A DNA stretch of 64,000 bases from Moraxella osloensis. Its GTDB lineage: Bacteria > Pseudomonadota > Gammaproteobacteria > Pseudomonadales > Moraxellaceae. Below the pieces are notes generated by a model. The model did no database searches, had not been told where the DNA came from, and was given only the letters and a program-made list of their open reading frames with translations. Positions 1 through 10,918 of this stretch are shown one piece after another. The first letter of the stretch is position 1. Every line of letters starts with the position of its first letter. The DNA is taken from NCBI RefSeq assembly GCF_001553955.1, contig NZ_CP014234.1, positions 2,232,001-2,296,000 of the forward strand, written 5' to 3'. Both the position numbers and the translations under genes were made by a program.

Positions 1-141
1 CTATTATCTGCTACAGCCGCTTGCAACATTATATAAATTTGCAAATTAAAATAGTCATGATAGTCAATATTAGAAAAAATACCAATTACATTTGTGTTGT
101 AATACTAAAATATATCCTATATTTGACCCATATCATCAGCG

Positions 142-165
142 AAAAAAAACCGCGTGAATCAGCGG
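142..165 (-). terminator. Rho-independent terminator after argB
   Basis: Read on the minus strand, a CCGC/GCGG stem with an 8-nt loop is followed by a run of eight T. It lies about 60 bases past the argB stop. The rest of positions 1-225 is AT-rich and holds no gene that I can see. Confidence 0.75.
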
Positions 166-225
166 CTTATTAACCCAAAAGCAACCCAAAAACCACTCAG
201 AAACATAAGTAACGCAAAAGCTACT

Positions 226-1131
<906 letters not shown>

Positions 1132-1183
1132 TTATATAATTTTGCTAGAGACGTTTTTTAAAATGCGTTTTTAACAGCGGTGT

Positions 1184-2752
1184 TTATACAGGCTGAATTT
1201 GTGCGACTTGTTCGGCAAGGTTGTCATCAATCGTACGGCATAAGTCAACAAAAATAGATTGAATATGCCGCAGCTCAGCAACGTCATTGGCAGAAAAACG
1301 CACGGTCAAAAAACTGCCCGTATTTGACTTGCGTAAAATACCAAATCCCTCCGCAAAATCCAAGCGCAACCCATCAATCGTATTGACATTTTTGACCGCA
1401 AATGAGGATTTTAACCGTTTAAACGGCTTTTTCCCCAGTGCCGTGATACGGGCAATCACGGTTTGACCATAATGATTATCAGCGATAGGTAGGTACATAT
1501 CCGCCGTACTAATGCAAGTGGGCAAACTTGCTAGAATATCGTTAAGGCTGATAGGTTGATGGCTCAGCCAATTGAGCAAGCGGGCAGCTGCGTACATGGC
1601 GTCGTCATGTAGCACAAAATAGCCATCGTTAAAAATAAAATGCCCTGATAACTCACCTGCAAAAATCGCGTTGTCTGATTTGTTTTGTAACGACTTTCGC
1701 ATCAAGCTACTGCCAGTTTTGGTCATCATCGGGGTGGCACCATGCGAAGCGATGAGACTGGGTACGTGATGCGAGCATTTGACATCAAAAATGACTTTTT
1801 TATCAGTTGATGTATACGTACTGGGCAATTCTTCAATGGCAATGCGAGAGAGTAGATAAAGCAAATTGTCAGGGCTAATCATCTGACCCTGTGCATCAAT
1901 TACCATCACCCGATCGCCATCGCCATCAAAAGCCAAGCCAATATCTGAGCCTGTAGCTTTGACTGTGTGAGCTAACTGCGTCAAGCGATTGGATTGCGTT
2001 GGGTCTGGGTTACCTTGGGGGAAATTGCCATCGGGGGAGGCGTTTAGCATGATGCAATAATAGCCAAGCTGGCTAAATAGAGCCTCTGCAAAATCACTGG
2101 TCGCACCATGCATACAGTCGATGACAATTTGCTGTGGGGCATGAAAATAGGTGGTCTGAGTGAGTTTGGCTTGATTGATGTGAGTAAAAGCCTGCTGGAT
2201 AGCTTGGATATAAGCTGCAAAAAAATCTTTGGGCGTTGAATAGTGGGTTTGCCTGATGGCATCAATAAGCCTGTCATCAGGCACGATGGCTTTGTAGCCA
2301 ATTAAAGCCTCATAAAGCTGCTGCACATCATCACCGCTTGGCGACTCATGATTGATAAGCCATTTAATGCCATTGATATGTTTTTGCGAATGACTGGCGG
2401 TGACCATCAGCCCATTACCGGAAAATTGCTGTGCCATAAATGCCATCATCGGCGTGGTTGTCAATCCCAACCACTGCACTACTAGACCGGCTTGCTGGCA
2501 AGCATACGCCATATATTTGGCAATTTCTTGGCTTTGGTGGCGAGCATCGTAGCCGATGACAACCGTAGGTTTGTTCACCGCTAAAGTTGGCGTTGTTGCT
2601 GTCGTTTGGTGAGCATAGACAAAAAGCTCAGCAAATACCCTTGCCAATGACCACACAAAATCATCAGTAAATAAGGTGACATCACCACGAATATCGTAAG
2701 CTTTAAAAAGGGATTTTTGCGGAAAAAAAGGATGAATAAACAGAGTATTCAT
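1184..2752 (-). CDS. algC: Phosphomannomutase/phosphoglucomutase (AlgC-like)
   Basis: This enzyme interconverts hexose 6-phosphate and 1-phosphate, which feeds LPS core, capsule or exopolysaccharide sugar nucleotides. The 522-residue product has FKAYDIRGDV near residue 15, the catalytic phosphoserine loop (TASHSQKHINGIK) near residue 118, the metal loop DGDGDR near residue 277 and the sugar-binding GELSGH near residue 368. The usual loop is TASHNP; here it is TASHSQ, and the catalytic Ser is kept. It is somewhat longer than Pseudomonas AlgC (about 463 residues). The extra length is partly a longer segment near residues 40-55 and one near 190-210. Substrate preference (mannose or glucose) cannot be read from sequence. 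Confidence 0.9.
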   Translation of the reverse strand: MNTLFIHPFFPQKSLFKAYDIRGDVTLFTDDFVWSLARVFAELFVYAHQTTATTPTLAVNKPTVVIGYDARHQSQEIAKYMAYACQQAGLVVQWLGLTTTPMMAFMAQQFSGNGLMVTASHSQKHINGIKWLINHESPSGDDVQQLYEALIGYKAIVPDDRLIDAIRQTHYSTPKDFFAAYIQAIQQAFTHINQAKLTQTTYFHAPQQIVIDCMHGATSDFAEALFSQLGYYCIMLNASPDGNFPQGNPDPTQSNRLTQLAHTVKATGSDIGLAFDGDGDRVMVIDAQGQMISPDNLLYLLSRIAIEELPSTYTSTDKKVIFDVKCSHHVPSLIASHGATPMMTKTGSSLMRKSLQNKSDNAIFAGELSGHFIFNDGYFVLHDDAMYAAARLLNWLSHQPISLNDILASLPTCISTADMYLPIADNHYGQTVIARITALGKKPFKRLKSSFAVKNVNTIDGLRLDFAEGFGILRKSNTGSFLTVRFSANDVAELRHIQSIFVDLCRTIDDNLAEQVAQIQPV

Positions 2753-2864
2753 AAAAAAAACATCTAACTGATTTTATACTACCAAAATCATAGCATTGAA
2801 ATTTGGCAAAATAATTAAATACTCTGTTATAAATTGTTAAAAAAAAATGAGAAAACGGTAACAA

Positions 2865-3329
2865 TTAATGGGTTCCCGTTGAGCCAAAGCCGCCTTCACC
2901 GCGTACACTGATATCAGAAAACTCCGCTACAATCTCAAAAGTCGGACGCGCAATCGGCACGACCAAGTACTGCGCCATTTTCTCGCTAGGTTGTAACACA
3001 TAATCGGTTTGACTACGGTTCCAGATAGAGACCATTAATTCGCCTTGGTAATCCGCATCAATCACACCCGTCAGATTACCCAGTACAATGCCATGCTTAT
3101 GTCCCAGCCCTGAGCGCGGCATGATAAAACCGACATAATCCGGGTCTTGGATGTAGATGGCGAGTCCTGTACCAATCAACTGGCTTTCACCAGCTTTTAT
3201 GGTGATAGGCTCATCGATACAAGCGCGCAAATCTATACCCGCCGAGCCGTCTGTCGCCCGATGAGGTAGGGGAAATTTATCATCATTACCAATTTTAGGG
3301 CTTAAAATCTTGACTTGTACTTGCTTCAT
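2865..3329 (-). CDS. dut: Deoxyuridine 5'-triphosphate nucleotidohydrolase (dUTPase)
   Basis: Dut hydrolyses dUTP to dUMP and pyrophosphate, which keeps uracil out of DNA and supplies dTMP synthesis. The 154-residue protein has the five trimeric-dUTPase motifs: [24 protein letters not shown], the RPTFEIV region, and a glycine-rich C-terminal arm [10 protein letters not shown] that closes over the active site. The ATG at 3329 is preferred over an upstream TTG because GGTAAG sits just before it and the length then fits the family. The gene is upstream of algC and argB on the same strand, with a gap of about 110 bases. Confidence 0.96.
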   Translation of the reverse strand: MKQVQVKILSPKIGNDDKFPLPHRATDGSAGIDLRACIDEPITIKAGESQLIGTGLAIYIQDPDYVGFIMPRSGLGHKHGIVLGNLTGVIDADYQGELMVSIWNRSQTDYVLQPSEKMAQYLVVPIARPTFEIVAEFSDISVRGEGGFGSTGTH

Positions 3330-3450
3330 GCTTACCAACTTATCTTGAATTTATAAAAAATTGTAAAAAACCCCTATATTATAAACCTAAATGGCACGAT
3401 ACTGAGCGAATACCAAAGTAAGTTTTCTTAAACAAAAAAAGTAACCAAAA

Positions 3451-3477
3451 AAAAGAGCAGCCATAAGCTACTCTTTT
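3451..3477 (-). terminator. Rho-independent terminator of the outer-membrane protein gene
   Basis: An imperfect AAAAGAG...CTCTTTT stem with flanking A and T runs lies 28 bases past the stop of the minus-strand outer-membrane protein gene. It has T-runs in both directions, so it may also act on the plus strand. Confidence 0.6.
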
Positions 3478-3504
3478 TTCTTCAGTCCTCATCTATCAAT
3501 TCAA

Positions 3505-4074
3505 TTAGAATTTATAGTGAGCACCGACAGTGACTAAGTCTGTATCAACTGAAACATTATTTGTTACGTCAACTGAAGGCAGACGCGTATATTCAGCTTC
3601 TACAGATGCATTTGGTGAAAGGTTATAACCTAAGCCGACACCACCTGCTACACCCGACTTGTCATATTTATCATCACCAAAATCAACTTGGGTTTGCGCA
3701 ATACCTAATTTACCTTTGGCATAAACATTCGATGCTGGAAATTGGTATTTATAAGTACCATATAAACCCGCCGTGTTAGTGCTAATTTCACCTCTTTTCG
3801 TACTGCTATATTTTAGATCTTCTTTTGAAGAATCCACATATTCTACTTCTGCACCAAAGTTAGGGGTAAAGTTATAGCCTGCATATACACCATAAGCTGT
3901 TTGATTGTCAGCATCAAAACGGTCAGCATCAGTATTAAATTGACCCGCTTTTACACCGACATAGGGTTGACCGGTGTAGCCAACAGTATTGGTTTGGTAA
4001 AGTGCAGCATTTGCACCTGCAGTCACAACTGTACCTGCAATTAAAGCTAAAAGGGTTTTATTTAAAGTTTTCAT
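3505..4074 (-). CDS. Outer-membrane beta-barrel protein (OmpA/OmpX-like porin family)
   Basis: The predicted 189-residue protein starts with a classical Sec signal peptide (MKTLNKTLLALIAGTVVTAG, cleavage after ANA). It continues with alternating polar/aromatic strands such as YVGVKAGQF, YGVYAGYNF, FGAEVEYVD, GLYGTYKYQF, VYAKGKLGIA and ASVEAEYTRL. It ends in a strand terminating in Phe (LVTVGAHYKF), the usual BAM recognition signature. This matches small eight-stranded barrels. The ATG at 4074 is used because a GGAG box precedes it and it starts the signal peptide; the longer reading frame adds 12 unlikely residues. The function (adhesion, stability or small-solute permeability) is not shown by sequence. 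It is monocistronic, with a terminator downstream. Confidence 0.85.
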   Translation of the reverse strand: MKTLNKTLLALIAGTVVTAGANAALYQTNTVGYTGQPYVGVKAGQFNTDADRFDADNQTAYGVYAGYNFTPNFGAEVEYVDSSKEDLKYSSTKRGEISTNTAGLYGTYKYQFPASNVYAKGKLGIAQTQVDFGDDKYDKSGVAGGVGLGYNLSPNASVEAEYTRLPSVDVTNNVSVDTDLVTVGAHYKF

Positions 4075-4397
4075 CGTCTTCTCCTTCAGAAGTTTTTTGA
4101 AAAGTATCACAACAAGCCATGTAAAATTATTAGTTAAGTTAATTTGAATCTGTGGAATTCAAATATTGCCCTGCTTGTTTTGTTAAAGCCATCATAGCAA
4201 AATAAATTTAGATTACTGTCTGTGTTTAACAGGTCGGACGTTAAGTTATGAAATGAAATTTGCCAAAAAGGTAACTAAGCTACCTATTTGAAATTTTTTG
4301 TTACATCTCCTATCAAACACCTGTTTCCCAAGAAATATTTAGTTACATTTACTTGAGTGATTGGGTCAAATCTTTGTCATACAGGCTGTTTTGCAAT

Positions 4398-4436
4398 AAA
4401 AAAAGGGCTTAAAGTTACCTTTTTGCCCTTTTTTTT
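4398..4436 (-). terminator. Rho-independent terminator after rep
   Basis: AAAAAAAGGGC pairs with GCCCTTTTTTT across a loop of about 16 nt, 38 bases past the rep stop on the minus strand. The rest of the 4075-4473 gap is AT-rich upstream region for the outer-membrane protein gene. I see no gene in it. Confidence 0.65.
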
Positions 4437-4473
4437 ACGCTCTTTCTGCTATGCCGTTTTTTTTATCAATTAA

Positions 4474-6513
4474 TTATTTGGCGGCTTTGCTTTTGAGTAA
4501 CGCCTGAATATTGGCCAAATAATCCTCTGCGGTTTTCTTGGGTTGGTGCGCTGCCACTGATTTTTTCATACCAGGAGCATCGATATGTTCCGTCGGCAAC
4601 TCGTCGATAAATCGGCTAGGGGTGGTGGTTTTCATTTGCCCGCCTGCACGGCGCTGTGCAGCCATCGTCATGGTAAGCTCTTTACGGGCACGGGTAATCC
4701 CCACGTACATCAAACGTCGTTCTTCCTCGATGGATTCAGCAATAATGGAGTTTTTATGCGGTAATAGTTCTTCTTCAAGTCCCATGATATAGACATAATC
4801 AAACTCAAGCCCTTTAGCGGCGTGTAGCGTCATCAGATTGACTTTATTGGTATTTTCTTCTTCCTGCTGCTGCTCAAGCATATCAAGTAGCACAAGCTTA
4901 CGAATGACTGCATCAATGGTGCGATCATCGTCATCATCCGCGCGGTTAATCAAGTTTTGGATACTGGCGTATAGGGTTTCGATATTATCAATACGAATTT
5001 TTTCTTGCTGTGGCGTTTTTGCTTCGCTTCGTACCAAATCAATATAGCCAGTTTCATCAATCATTTGCTTAACCAGCGGCACAGGGTCGGGATGCTGGTA
5101 TAGCTCTTGGGTGTAACGCTCAATAAAATCAGCAAATTCTTTAAGCTCACCACTGGCTTTTTTGGGTAACACATGCGTCAGTCCACTATGACCACTTGCC
5201 ATCAAGAGCGAGACTTGGTGTTCTTGGGCAAATAGTCCGAGCTTTTCAAGACTGGCAGGTCCAAGCCCACGTTTTGGGGTATTGATAATGCGTAAAAAGG
5301 CACTGTCGTCTTCAGGATTTAGAATCAAGCGCAAATAGCTCATAATGTCTTTGATTTCACTACGGGCAAAGAACGACGTGCCGCCCGATAACTTATAAGG
5401 AATTTGCAGCTGACGTAGCTGGGCTTCCAACATACGCGCTTGAAAATTACTACGATACAGTACCGCATAATCTTGCCAGTCATTGGCATTGCGAAGTTTG
5501 TGAGTGATAATTTCTTTGGCAACGCGCTCTGCTTCATCATCATCGTTACGACAATTGATGATGCGAATCAGCTCGCCATGCCCTTTATCTGACCATAATT
5601 TTTTTTCAAATAAATGCTCATTATTGGTAATCACTGAGTTGGCAGCGTGCAAAATACGCGACGTAGAGCGATAGTTTTGCTCAAGTTTAACCACTTTTAA
5701 TTTGGGAAAATCCTCTTGCAGCAGTGCCATGTTTTCAGGTTTTGCCCCACGCCACGCATAGATGGATTGGTCATCATCACCCACCACCGTAAAACGCGGC
5801 TGCACGCCAACGAGCAGTTTAATCAATTCATATTGCGCGGTATTGGTGTCTTGGTATTCATCTACCAATAGATAGCGTATGCGATTTTGCCATTTGTCAC
5901 GTACTTGGGTATTTTCTTGCAATAGCCGTGTCGGCATCACAATTAAGTCATCAAAATCCACCGCATTGTAGGCACGTAGGTTACGCTCGTAGAGTTGATA
6001 CAGCGTTGCAAATAGCATATCTTCAGGGTCGGTCAGCGTATCCGCTGCTTTTTCAGGCGGGACTAGGTCATTTTTCCAATCCGAAATCATTTTGATAGCT
6101 TTACCGACCAATTCACGGCTCTCGGCACCGCTCATGTTGTCCCGTACCATCAAATCCATCAACAGCCGCTTGCTATCTTCGGCGTCCATGATGGAAAAAT
6201 TGCCTTTAAGCGGGGTATGCAATAACTCGTAACGTAAAAATTGCAAGCCAAACTGGTGAAAAGTCGAGACAGTTAAGCCTTTGGTTTTATCACTTGGCAA
6301 TAATTTTTGCACACGGGCTTTCATCTCGCGAGCCGCTTTATTGGTAAAGGTGACCGCGGTAATACGCTCGGCTGGCATTTGACATTCTTCAATCAGATAA
6401 GCGATTTTACGAGTAATCACCGATGTCTTACCCGAACCTGCACCTGCCAGTACCAGCAAGGGTCCAGAGACATATTGCATGGCTTCTTGTTGGCGAGGGT
6501 TTAATTGGCTCAT
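4474..6513 (-). CDS. rep: ATP-dependent DNA helicase Rep
   Basis: This superfamily 1A 3'-5' helicase helps replication forks past protein blocks and restarts stalled forks. The 679-residue product has the Walker A GAGSGKT near residue 28, motif Ia FTNKAAREM, motif II VDEYQDTN near 220, motif III GDDDQSIYAWRGA near 247, motif IV EQNYRS, motif V LMTLHAAKGLEF near 560 and motif VI VGITRARKEL near 605. The opening LNPRQQEAMQYVSGPLLVLAGAG resembles Rep rather than UvrD. A GTG four codons upstream is an alternative start. The ATG at 6513 is preferred because GGAAG sits at proper spacing before it. UvrD/PcrA is the main alternative. Confidence 0.92.
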   Translation of the reverse strand: MSQLNPRQQEAMQYVSGPLLVLAGAGSGKTSVITRKIAYLIEECQMPAERITAVTFTNKAAREMKARVQKLLPSDKTKGLTVSTFHQFGLQFLRYELLHTPLKGNFSIMDAEDSKRLLMDLMVRDNMSGAESRELVGKAIKMISDWKNDLVPPEKAADTLTDPEDMLFATLYQLYERNLRAYNAVDFDDLIVMPTRLLQENTQVRDKWQNRIRYLLVDEYQDTNTAQYELIKLLVGVQPRFTVVGDDDQSIYAWRGAKPENMALLQEDFPKLKVVKLEQNYRSTSRILHAANSVITNNEHLFEKKLWSDKGHGELIRIINCRNDDDEAERVAKEIITHKLRNANDWQDYAVLYRSNFQARMLEAQLRQLQIPYKLSGGTSFFARSEIKDIMSYLRLILNPEDDSAFLRIINTPKRGLGPASLEKLGLFAQEHQVSLLMASGHSGLTHVLPKKASGELKEFADFIERYTQELYQHPDPVPLVKQMIDETGYIDLVRSEAKTPQQEKIRIDNIETLYASIQNLINRADDDDDRTIDAVIRKLVLLDMLEQQQEEENTNKVNLMTLHAAKGLEFDYVYIMGLEEELLPHKNSIIAESIEEERRLMYVGITRARKELTMTMAAQRRAGGQMKTTTPSRFIDELPTEHIDAPGMKKSVAAHQPKKTAEDYLANIQALLKSKAAK

Positions 6514-6674
6514 AGTCGCTTCCACCGTTAATAAAAGTTGCTCAGTAAAAAATGGACAATCGACTATTATAGTCTAAAGCGCAAAAGATAAGGGCATAGT
6601 TGACGGTAAAATTTTAAGAATTAATCCGTGCAATAATCCATAAGCCGGTGGTCGTCAATGACTGCCATAAAAAA

Positions 6675-6694
6675 AAGATGCGGGATCGCATCTT
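6675..6694 (-). terminator. Rho-independent terminator
   Basis: A perfect 8-bp stem (AAGATGCG/CGCATCTT, 4-nt loop) is followed on the minus strand by a run of T. It lies about 43 bases past the small membrane protein gene, which supports that short gene being transcribed. Confidence 0.75.
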
Positions 6695-6736
6695 CTGTTG
6701 ATTTAATTTTCTGTTAATTGAATTGATAACAATGTA

Positions 6737-6952
6737 TTAATTATGGGTAGAAAATACCACCTGTTGGCTCGGCTGATTTAAGGTACTAACAACCGCATCA
6801 GTCGGACTTATTGATGGCTGAGTATCTGTTGTCAAATTAGCAGAAAGTTTAAAGCTGAGTGCCAAAAATAACATCATAGCCACTGCCATCATGGCGTTTT
6901 TAATTGGGCTATTAGCAATCGAACTATTAGAAATTGGTGCATTACTCATCAT
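6737..6952 (-). CDS. Small single-span membrane protein, unknown function
   Basis: I do not recognise this 71-residue protein. It has a Ser/Asn-rich N-terminal stretch of about 17 residues, one hydrophobic segment (AMMAVAMMLFLALSFKL, residues about 20-36) and a polar Thr/Ser/Gln-rich tail. That suggests a single-pass inner-membrane protein with the tail outside. Support for it being real: a good GAGGATAAG ribosome-binding site just before the ATG and a clear Rho-independent terminator just after it. It stands alone between rep and hemB on the same strand. The product could be a Moraxellaceae-restricted protein. Confidence 0.6.
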   Translation of the reverse strand: MMSNAPISNSSIANSPIKNAMMAVAMMLFLALSFKLSANLTTDTQPSISPTDAVVSTLNQPSQQVVFSTHN

Positions 6953-7099
6953 CTTATCCTCGATTAATTAGCTAACAGATACCACTCTCGTCTTTTATTT
7001 GTTATTAACCCCATTATCTGCTTATTTTTTTCAAAAATATAATGCCAAAAAGTAATCAATTATTGCAAAACGCTAAAAATGACGCCAAAAAAGGCTCGT

Positions 7100-7127
7100 C
7101 CAAAATTAGTAAGCCAAAATTAGTAAG
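7100..7127. repeat. 14-bp tandem repeat, two copies
   Basis: CCAAAATTAGTAAG occurs twice head to tail in the 400-base gap between the small membrane protein and the hemB terminator. Apart from this repeat I see only AT-rich sequence in 6953-7350. Confidence 0.9.
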
Positions 7128-7353
7128 CTTAGCCAATAGGGGTAAATAAGAGTGTGTATTTTTGCTTTAGCTTTTTTACTTTAACTTATTGTGCATGAAA
7201 TTGAGGGATAAACTAAGTTTCTATTTAGTAAATAAATGGGTAAAAAAATAATAAAAGTTAGCAGATTTGTTAGTGTCTATGACATTAAGTAACTTTTTAT
7301 CACGCTTGTTAGCGCGCTCGATGGCTTTAAGTTAACGAGTGTAACATCACAAA

Positions 7354-7389
7354 AAAGGCGACACTGATGTAAAAACCAGTGTCGCCTTT
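7354..7389 (-). terminator. Rho-independent terminator after hemB
   Basis: AAAGGCGACACTG pairs perfectly with CAGTGTCGCCTTT over a 10-nt loop, and a T run follows on the minus strand. It starts 24 bases past the hemB stop. Confidence 0.85.
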
Positions 7390-7412
7390 AGTTTTAATCA
7401 AACTTTAGAACG

Positions 7413-8426
<1,014 letters not shown>

Positions 8427-8446
8427 TTATTATCGAGTGAAGCTTA

Positions 8447-8472
8447 TTATCAAGTAACGTTATCAAGTAACG
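8447..8472. repeat. 13-bp tandem repeat, two copies
   Basis: TTATCAAGTAACG is present twice in direct succession, 30 bases upstream of the hemB start codon. It therefore lies in the hemB promoter or leader. Confidence 0.9.
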
Positions 8473-8567
8473 CAGAAATTGTATAAGGCTAAATAAGCAA
8501 AATTTGCTAGAATGATAATTTTTTAAAAAGCTATCTTACCACAATCTACTTACGCATGGAGGGCACC

Positions 8568-9176
8568 GTGAGTTTAAACCCTGTAAATGCCAATCAATTA
8601 GCCGCTCAGTCATCGACTGACAGCACTAATATGACTGACACGACGTCTAAAGAAAATGACGAGCATTCTGATTTGGCAAACGAGTCGCAACTGCAGCTCA
8701 ATGAAGACAGTGAGCATCACGCCATCAGCAAACCTAGTATTGATGTGCTAGGGCAGCAGCTCGCTAACATCATGTCGCAAAGCCCGTTTGTGGCGCATAC
8801 CTTTACTACCTATCATTATGAAGATGGCAAAGTATATGGTAAGGTCAAGTCCAATCCCGCCCTCATCGGCAATCCAAATTTTGAGATTTTGCATGGCGGT
8901 ATGACGGCGACGCTATTAGATACCATAGGCGGGCTTGAAGGGATGCTTGAAATCTATCGTCGTGACCAAGGCACATTTGAAGAGCAGACCAAAAAAATCA
9001 AACGCATGGCAACCGTCGATTTGCGTGTTGATTATCTAGCCCCTGGGCGCGGTCATGAGTTTATGGTCACAGCCGAAGTGATTCGTATGGGACGCAAAGG
9101 CTGCACCACGCGGATGATGTTGGTCAATGATGAAGGAAAACTCATCGCGCATGGCATCGCCAGTTATGCGTTTTAA
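8568..9176 (+). CDS. PaaI-type hotdog thioesterase family protein
   Basis: The predicted 202-residue cytoplasmic protein has a C-terminal hotdog domain (residues about 60-202) with the PaaI signature NPNFEILHGGMTATLLDTIGG. The HGG turn and an acidic residue in the following helix form the acyl-CoA thioesterase active site. The strands VDLRVDYLAPGRG and TRMMLVNDEGKLIAHGIASYAF complete the fold. The first 55 residues are Ser/Asn/Asp-rich and low complexity, not part of the domain. The GTG at 8568 is preferred over an ATG at 8556 because GGAGG lies 5 bases before the GTG and overlaps the ATG reading. The acyl substrate is unknown. Confidence 0.85.
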   Translation: MSLNPVNANQLAAQSSTDSTNMTDTTSKENDEHSDLANESQLQLNEDSEHHAISKPSIDVLGQQLANIMSQSPFVAHTFTTYHYEDGKVYGKVKSNPALIGNPNFEILHGGMTATLLDTIGGLEGMLEIYRRDQGTFEEQTKKIKRMATVDLRVDYLAPGRGHEFMVTAEVIRMGRKGCTTRMMLVNDEGKLIAHGIASYAF

Positions 9177-9189
9177 AGCAGCCATTCAT

Positions 9190-9222
9190 AGTAAAAAACC
9201 CACAGTGATGTGGGTTTTTTAC
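9190..9222. terminator. Bidirectional Rho-independent terminator
   Basis: AAAAAACCCACA pairs with TGTGGGTTTTTT over a GTGA loop. It sits between the convergent thioesterase and outer-membrane channel genes and has a T-run on either strand. Confidence 0.85.
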
Positions 9223-9267
9223 TATAACAGCTTATACCTAATCTAAGAAGGCGTGAGCTCTAATGTA

Positions 9268-10842
9268 TTAGGGTTGAACGGTGGTTGTAGTGGTGGTTTT
9301 AGTAGTCACTTGGGCAGGCTGATGGGCTACATCAGTAATTTTTTGCTGGGCATTGTTGGCAACCTGTGACAACTTGGTGCTGAAATTTGTATGTTTTTCT
9401 ATGGGTGTGTCAAGCGGCACATCGCGACTCACCCCGCCACCTAAAACTTGGTATAGCTGAATTTGACTGAGTAATTGCGACTGCTTGGTATTTAGGATAT
9501 TTTGTTGGCTGCTATAAATCGAACGCTGCGCATCTAATACGCCCAAATAATTGTCTAAACCTGCTTTGAAGCGGGCTTGAACAATTTGATAGTATTTTTG
9601 GTTGGCAGCGAGCGACTGGTTGTACGCGGTCAACTGCTGATTTAATGTTGCGCGATTGGCAAATACGTCATTGACTTCTTTAAAAGCGGTTTGAATCGCT
9701 TTTTCATAAGTATTTAGCGCTTGTTGTTGCTCGATTTCACTCACTTGGTAGTTGGCTTTACGTAGACCTGCATCAAAAATCGGTAAGCTCACGCTCGGTC
9801 CAAAACCCCAGCTAAATGCGCCTGTTTTAAACAAATCGCCTAAGCTTGAACTGGCAGCACCCACATTGCCTGATAGGCTAATGGTTGGATAAAACGCAGC
9901 GCGCGCGGCGTTAATATTTGCCCCTGCGGCTTTTAAGTTATATTCCGCTTGACGCAAATCAGGACGATACAATAACAAATCACTGGGTAAGCCCGTGCCA
10001 AAAATACGATTATTGGTGATGCTACTAATGCCCGCAGCGGGTAGCAGGCTATTATCCACAGGGGCGCCTACTAGGTAGCGTAAGGCATTTTGGTTGGTCA
10101 ACAAATTGGTTTGTGCTTGGGCGATAGCCACTTTGGCAGCTTCAACCGCCGCTTGTGCTTGTACGCTACTTAGCTGCGAATCAAGACCTGCTTTAAAACG
10201 CAGCTGGTTAATGCGAAGTGAATCTTGGCGCGTGGCTAAGGTTTGTTTGGCAAGTTGCAGTTGTGCCAGACTATAGCTGTATGCCACATAGCTTTGTGCA
10301 ATGTTACTAATCAAGCTAATTTGCGCGGCATCTTTGGCAGCAGTGGTGGCAAGATAGTTTTGTAAGGCGGCATCTTTGAGGCTAGCAATACGTCCCCAAA
10401 AGTCAAACTCGTAACTTGACATGGCTAGTCCAACATTATAAGTGTTGGCAGCATTGCCCTTAAAATCACCTGCACGATTTACATTGGCAGATGAATTGAT
10501 AGTAGGCACATCTGCGATGTCTTGAATTTGATACTGCGCGCGGGCTTTTTGAATCGCCAAAATCGTGGCACTGATGTCTTTGTTGTTGTCTAACCCCAAT
10601 TGAATCAGTTGTTTTAGCTTGGCATCGCTATAAAAATCCTGCCAACGCTGAGCCGCGATACTCGGCTGACTGGTGCCGCTGACGGTCTGACTGTCATAGG
10701 TTTCATAAGGCTGATTAATTGCGATATGCGGCTGTGCTACGACAGGCTCAGTTTTGGCTTTTGGAATGGTTTGACAAGCGCTGAGCGATAGTAGGGTGGC
10801 TACTATAGCGGTCAGGGGTACTAGGCGAAAGGTAGAATCCAT
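9268..10842 (-). CDS. Outer-membrane channel of RND efflux pump (OprM/AdeK type)
   Basis: This TolC-family lipoprotein forms the outer-membrane exit duct of the pump encoded just upstream. The 524-residue product begins with a lipoprotein signal ending in the lipobox LSAC (Cys near residue 23). It has two copies of the OEP repeat, with long helical stretches (ISATILAIQKARAQYQ; FKEVNDVFANRATLNQQL) and the strand segment YEFDFWGRI. The ATG at 10842 is used because AGGTAAG precedes it and it opens the signal peptide; the longer frame adds 23 unlikely residues. It follows the RND gene after 76 bases on the same strand. The Thr-rich C-terminus (TTKTTTTTTVQP) is low complexity and resembles the tail of the adaptor gene. 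Confidence 0.93.
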   Translation of the reverse strand: MDSTFRLVPLTAIVATLLSLSACQTIPKAKTEPVVAQPHIAINQPYETYDSQTVSGTSQPSIAAQRWQDFYSDAKLKQLIQLGLDNNKDISATILAIQKARAQYQIQDIADVPTINSSANVNRAGDFKGNAANTYNVGLAMSSYEFDFWGRIASLKDAALQNYLATTAAKDAAQISLISNIAQSYVAYSYSLAQLQLAKQTLATRQDSLRINQLRFKAGLDSQLSSVQAQAAVEAAKVAIAQAQTNLLTNQNALRYLVGAPVDNSLLPAAGISSITNNRIFGTGLPSDLLLYRPDLRQAEYNLKAAGANINAARAAFYPTISLSGNVGAASSSLGDLFKTGAFSWGFGPSVSLPIFDAGLRKANYQVSEIEQQQALNTYEKAIQTAFKEVNDVFANRATLNQQLTAYNQSLAANQKYYQIVQARFKAGLDNYLGVLDAQRSIYSSQQNILNTKQSQLLSQIQLYQVLGGGVSRDVPLDTPIEKHTNFSTKLSQVANNAQQKITDVAHQPAQVTTKTTTTTTVQP

Positions 10843-10918
10843 ATAACTTACCTGTATCAACATAATGTGTTTGTTATTGTAAAAGATTAAATGGGTAAAA
10901 TGTTTACCCATTTATGTC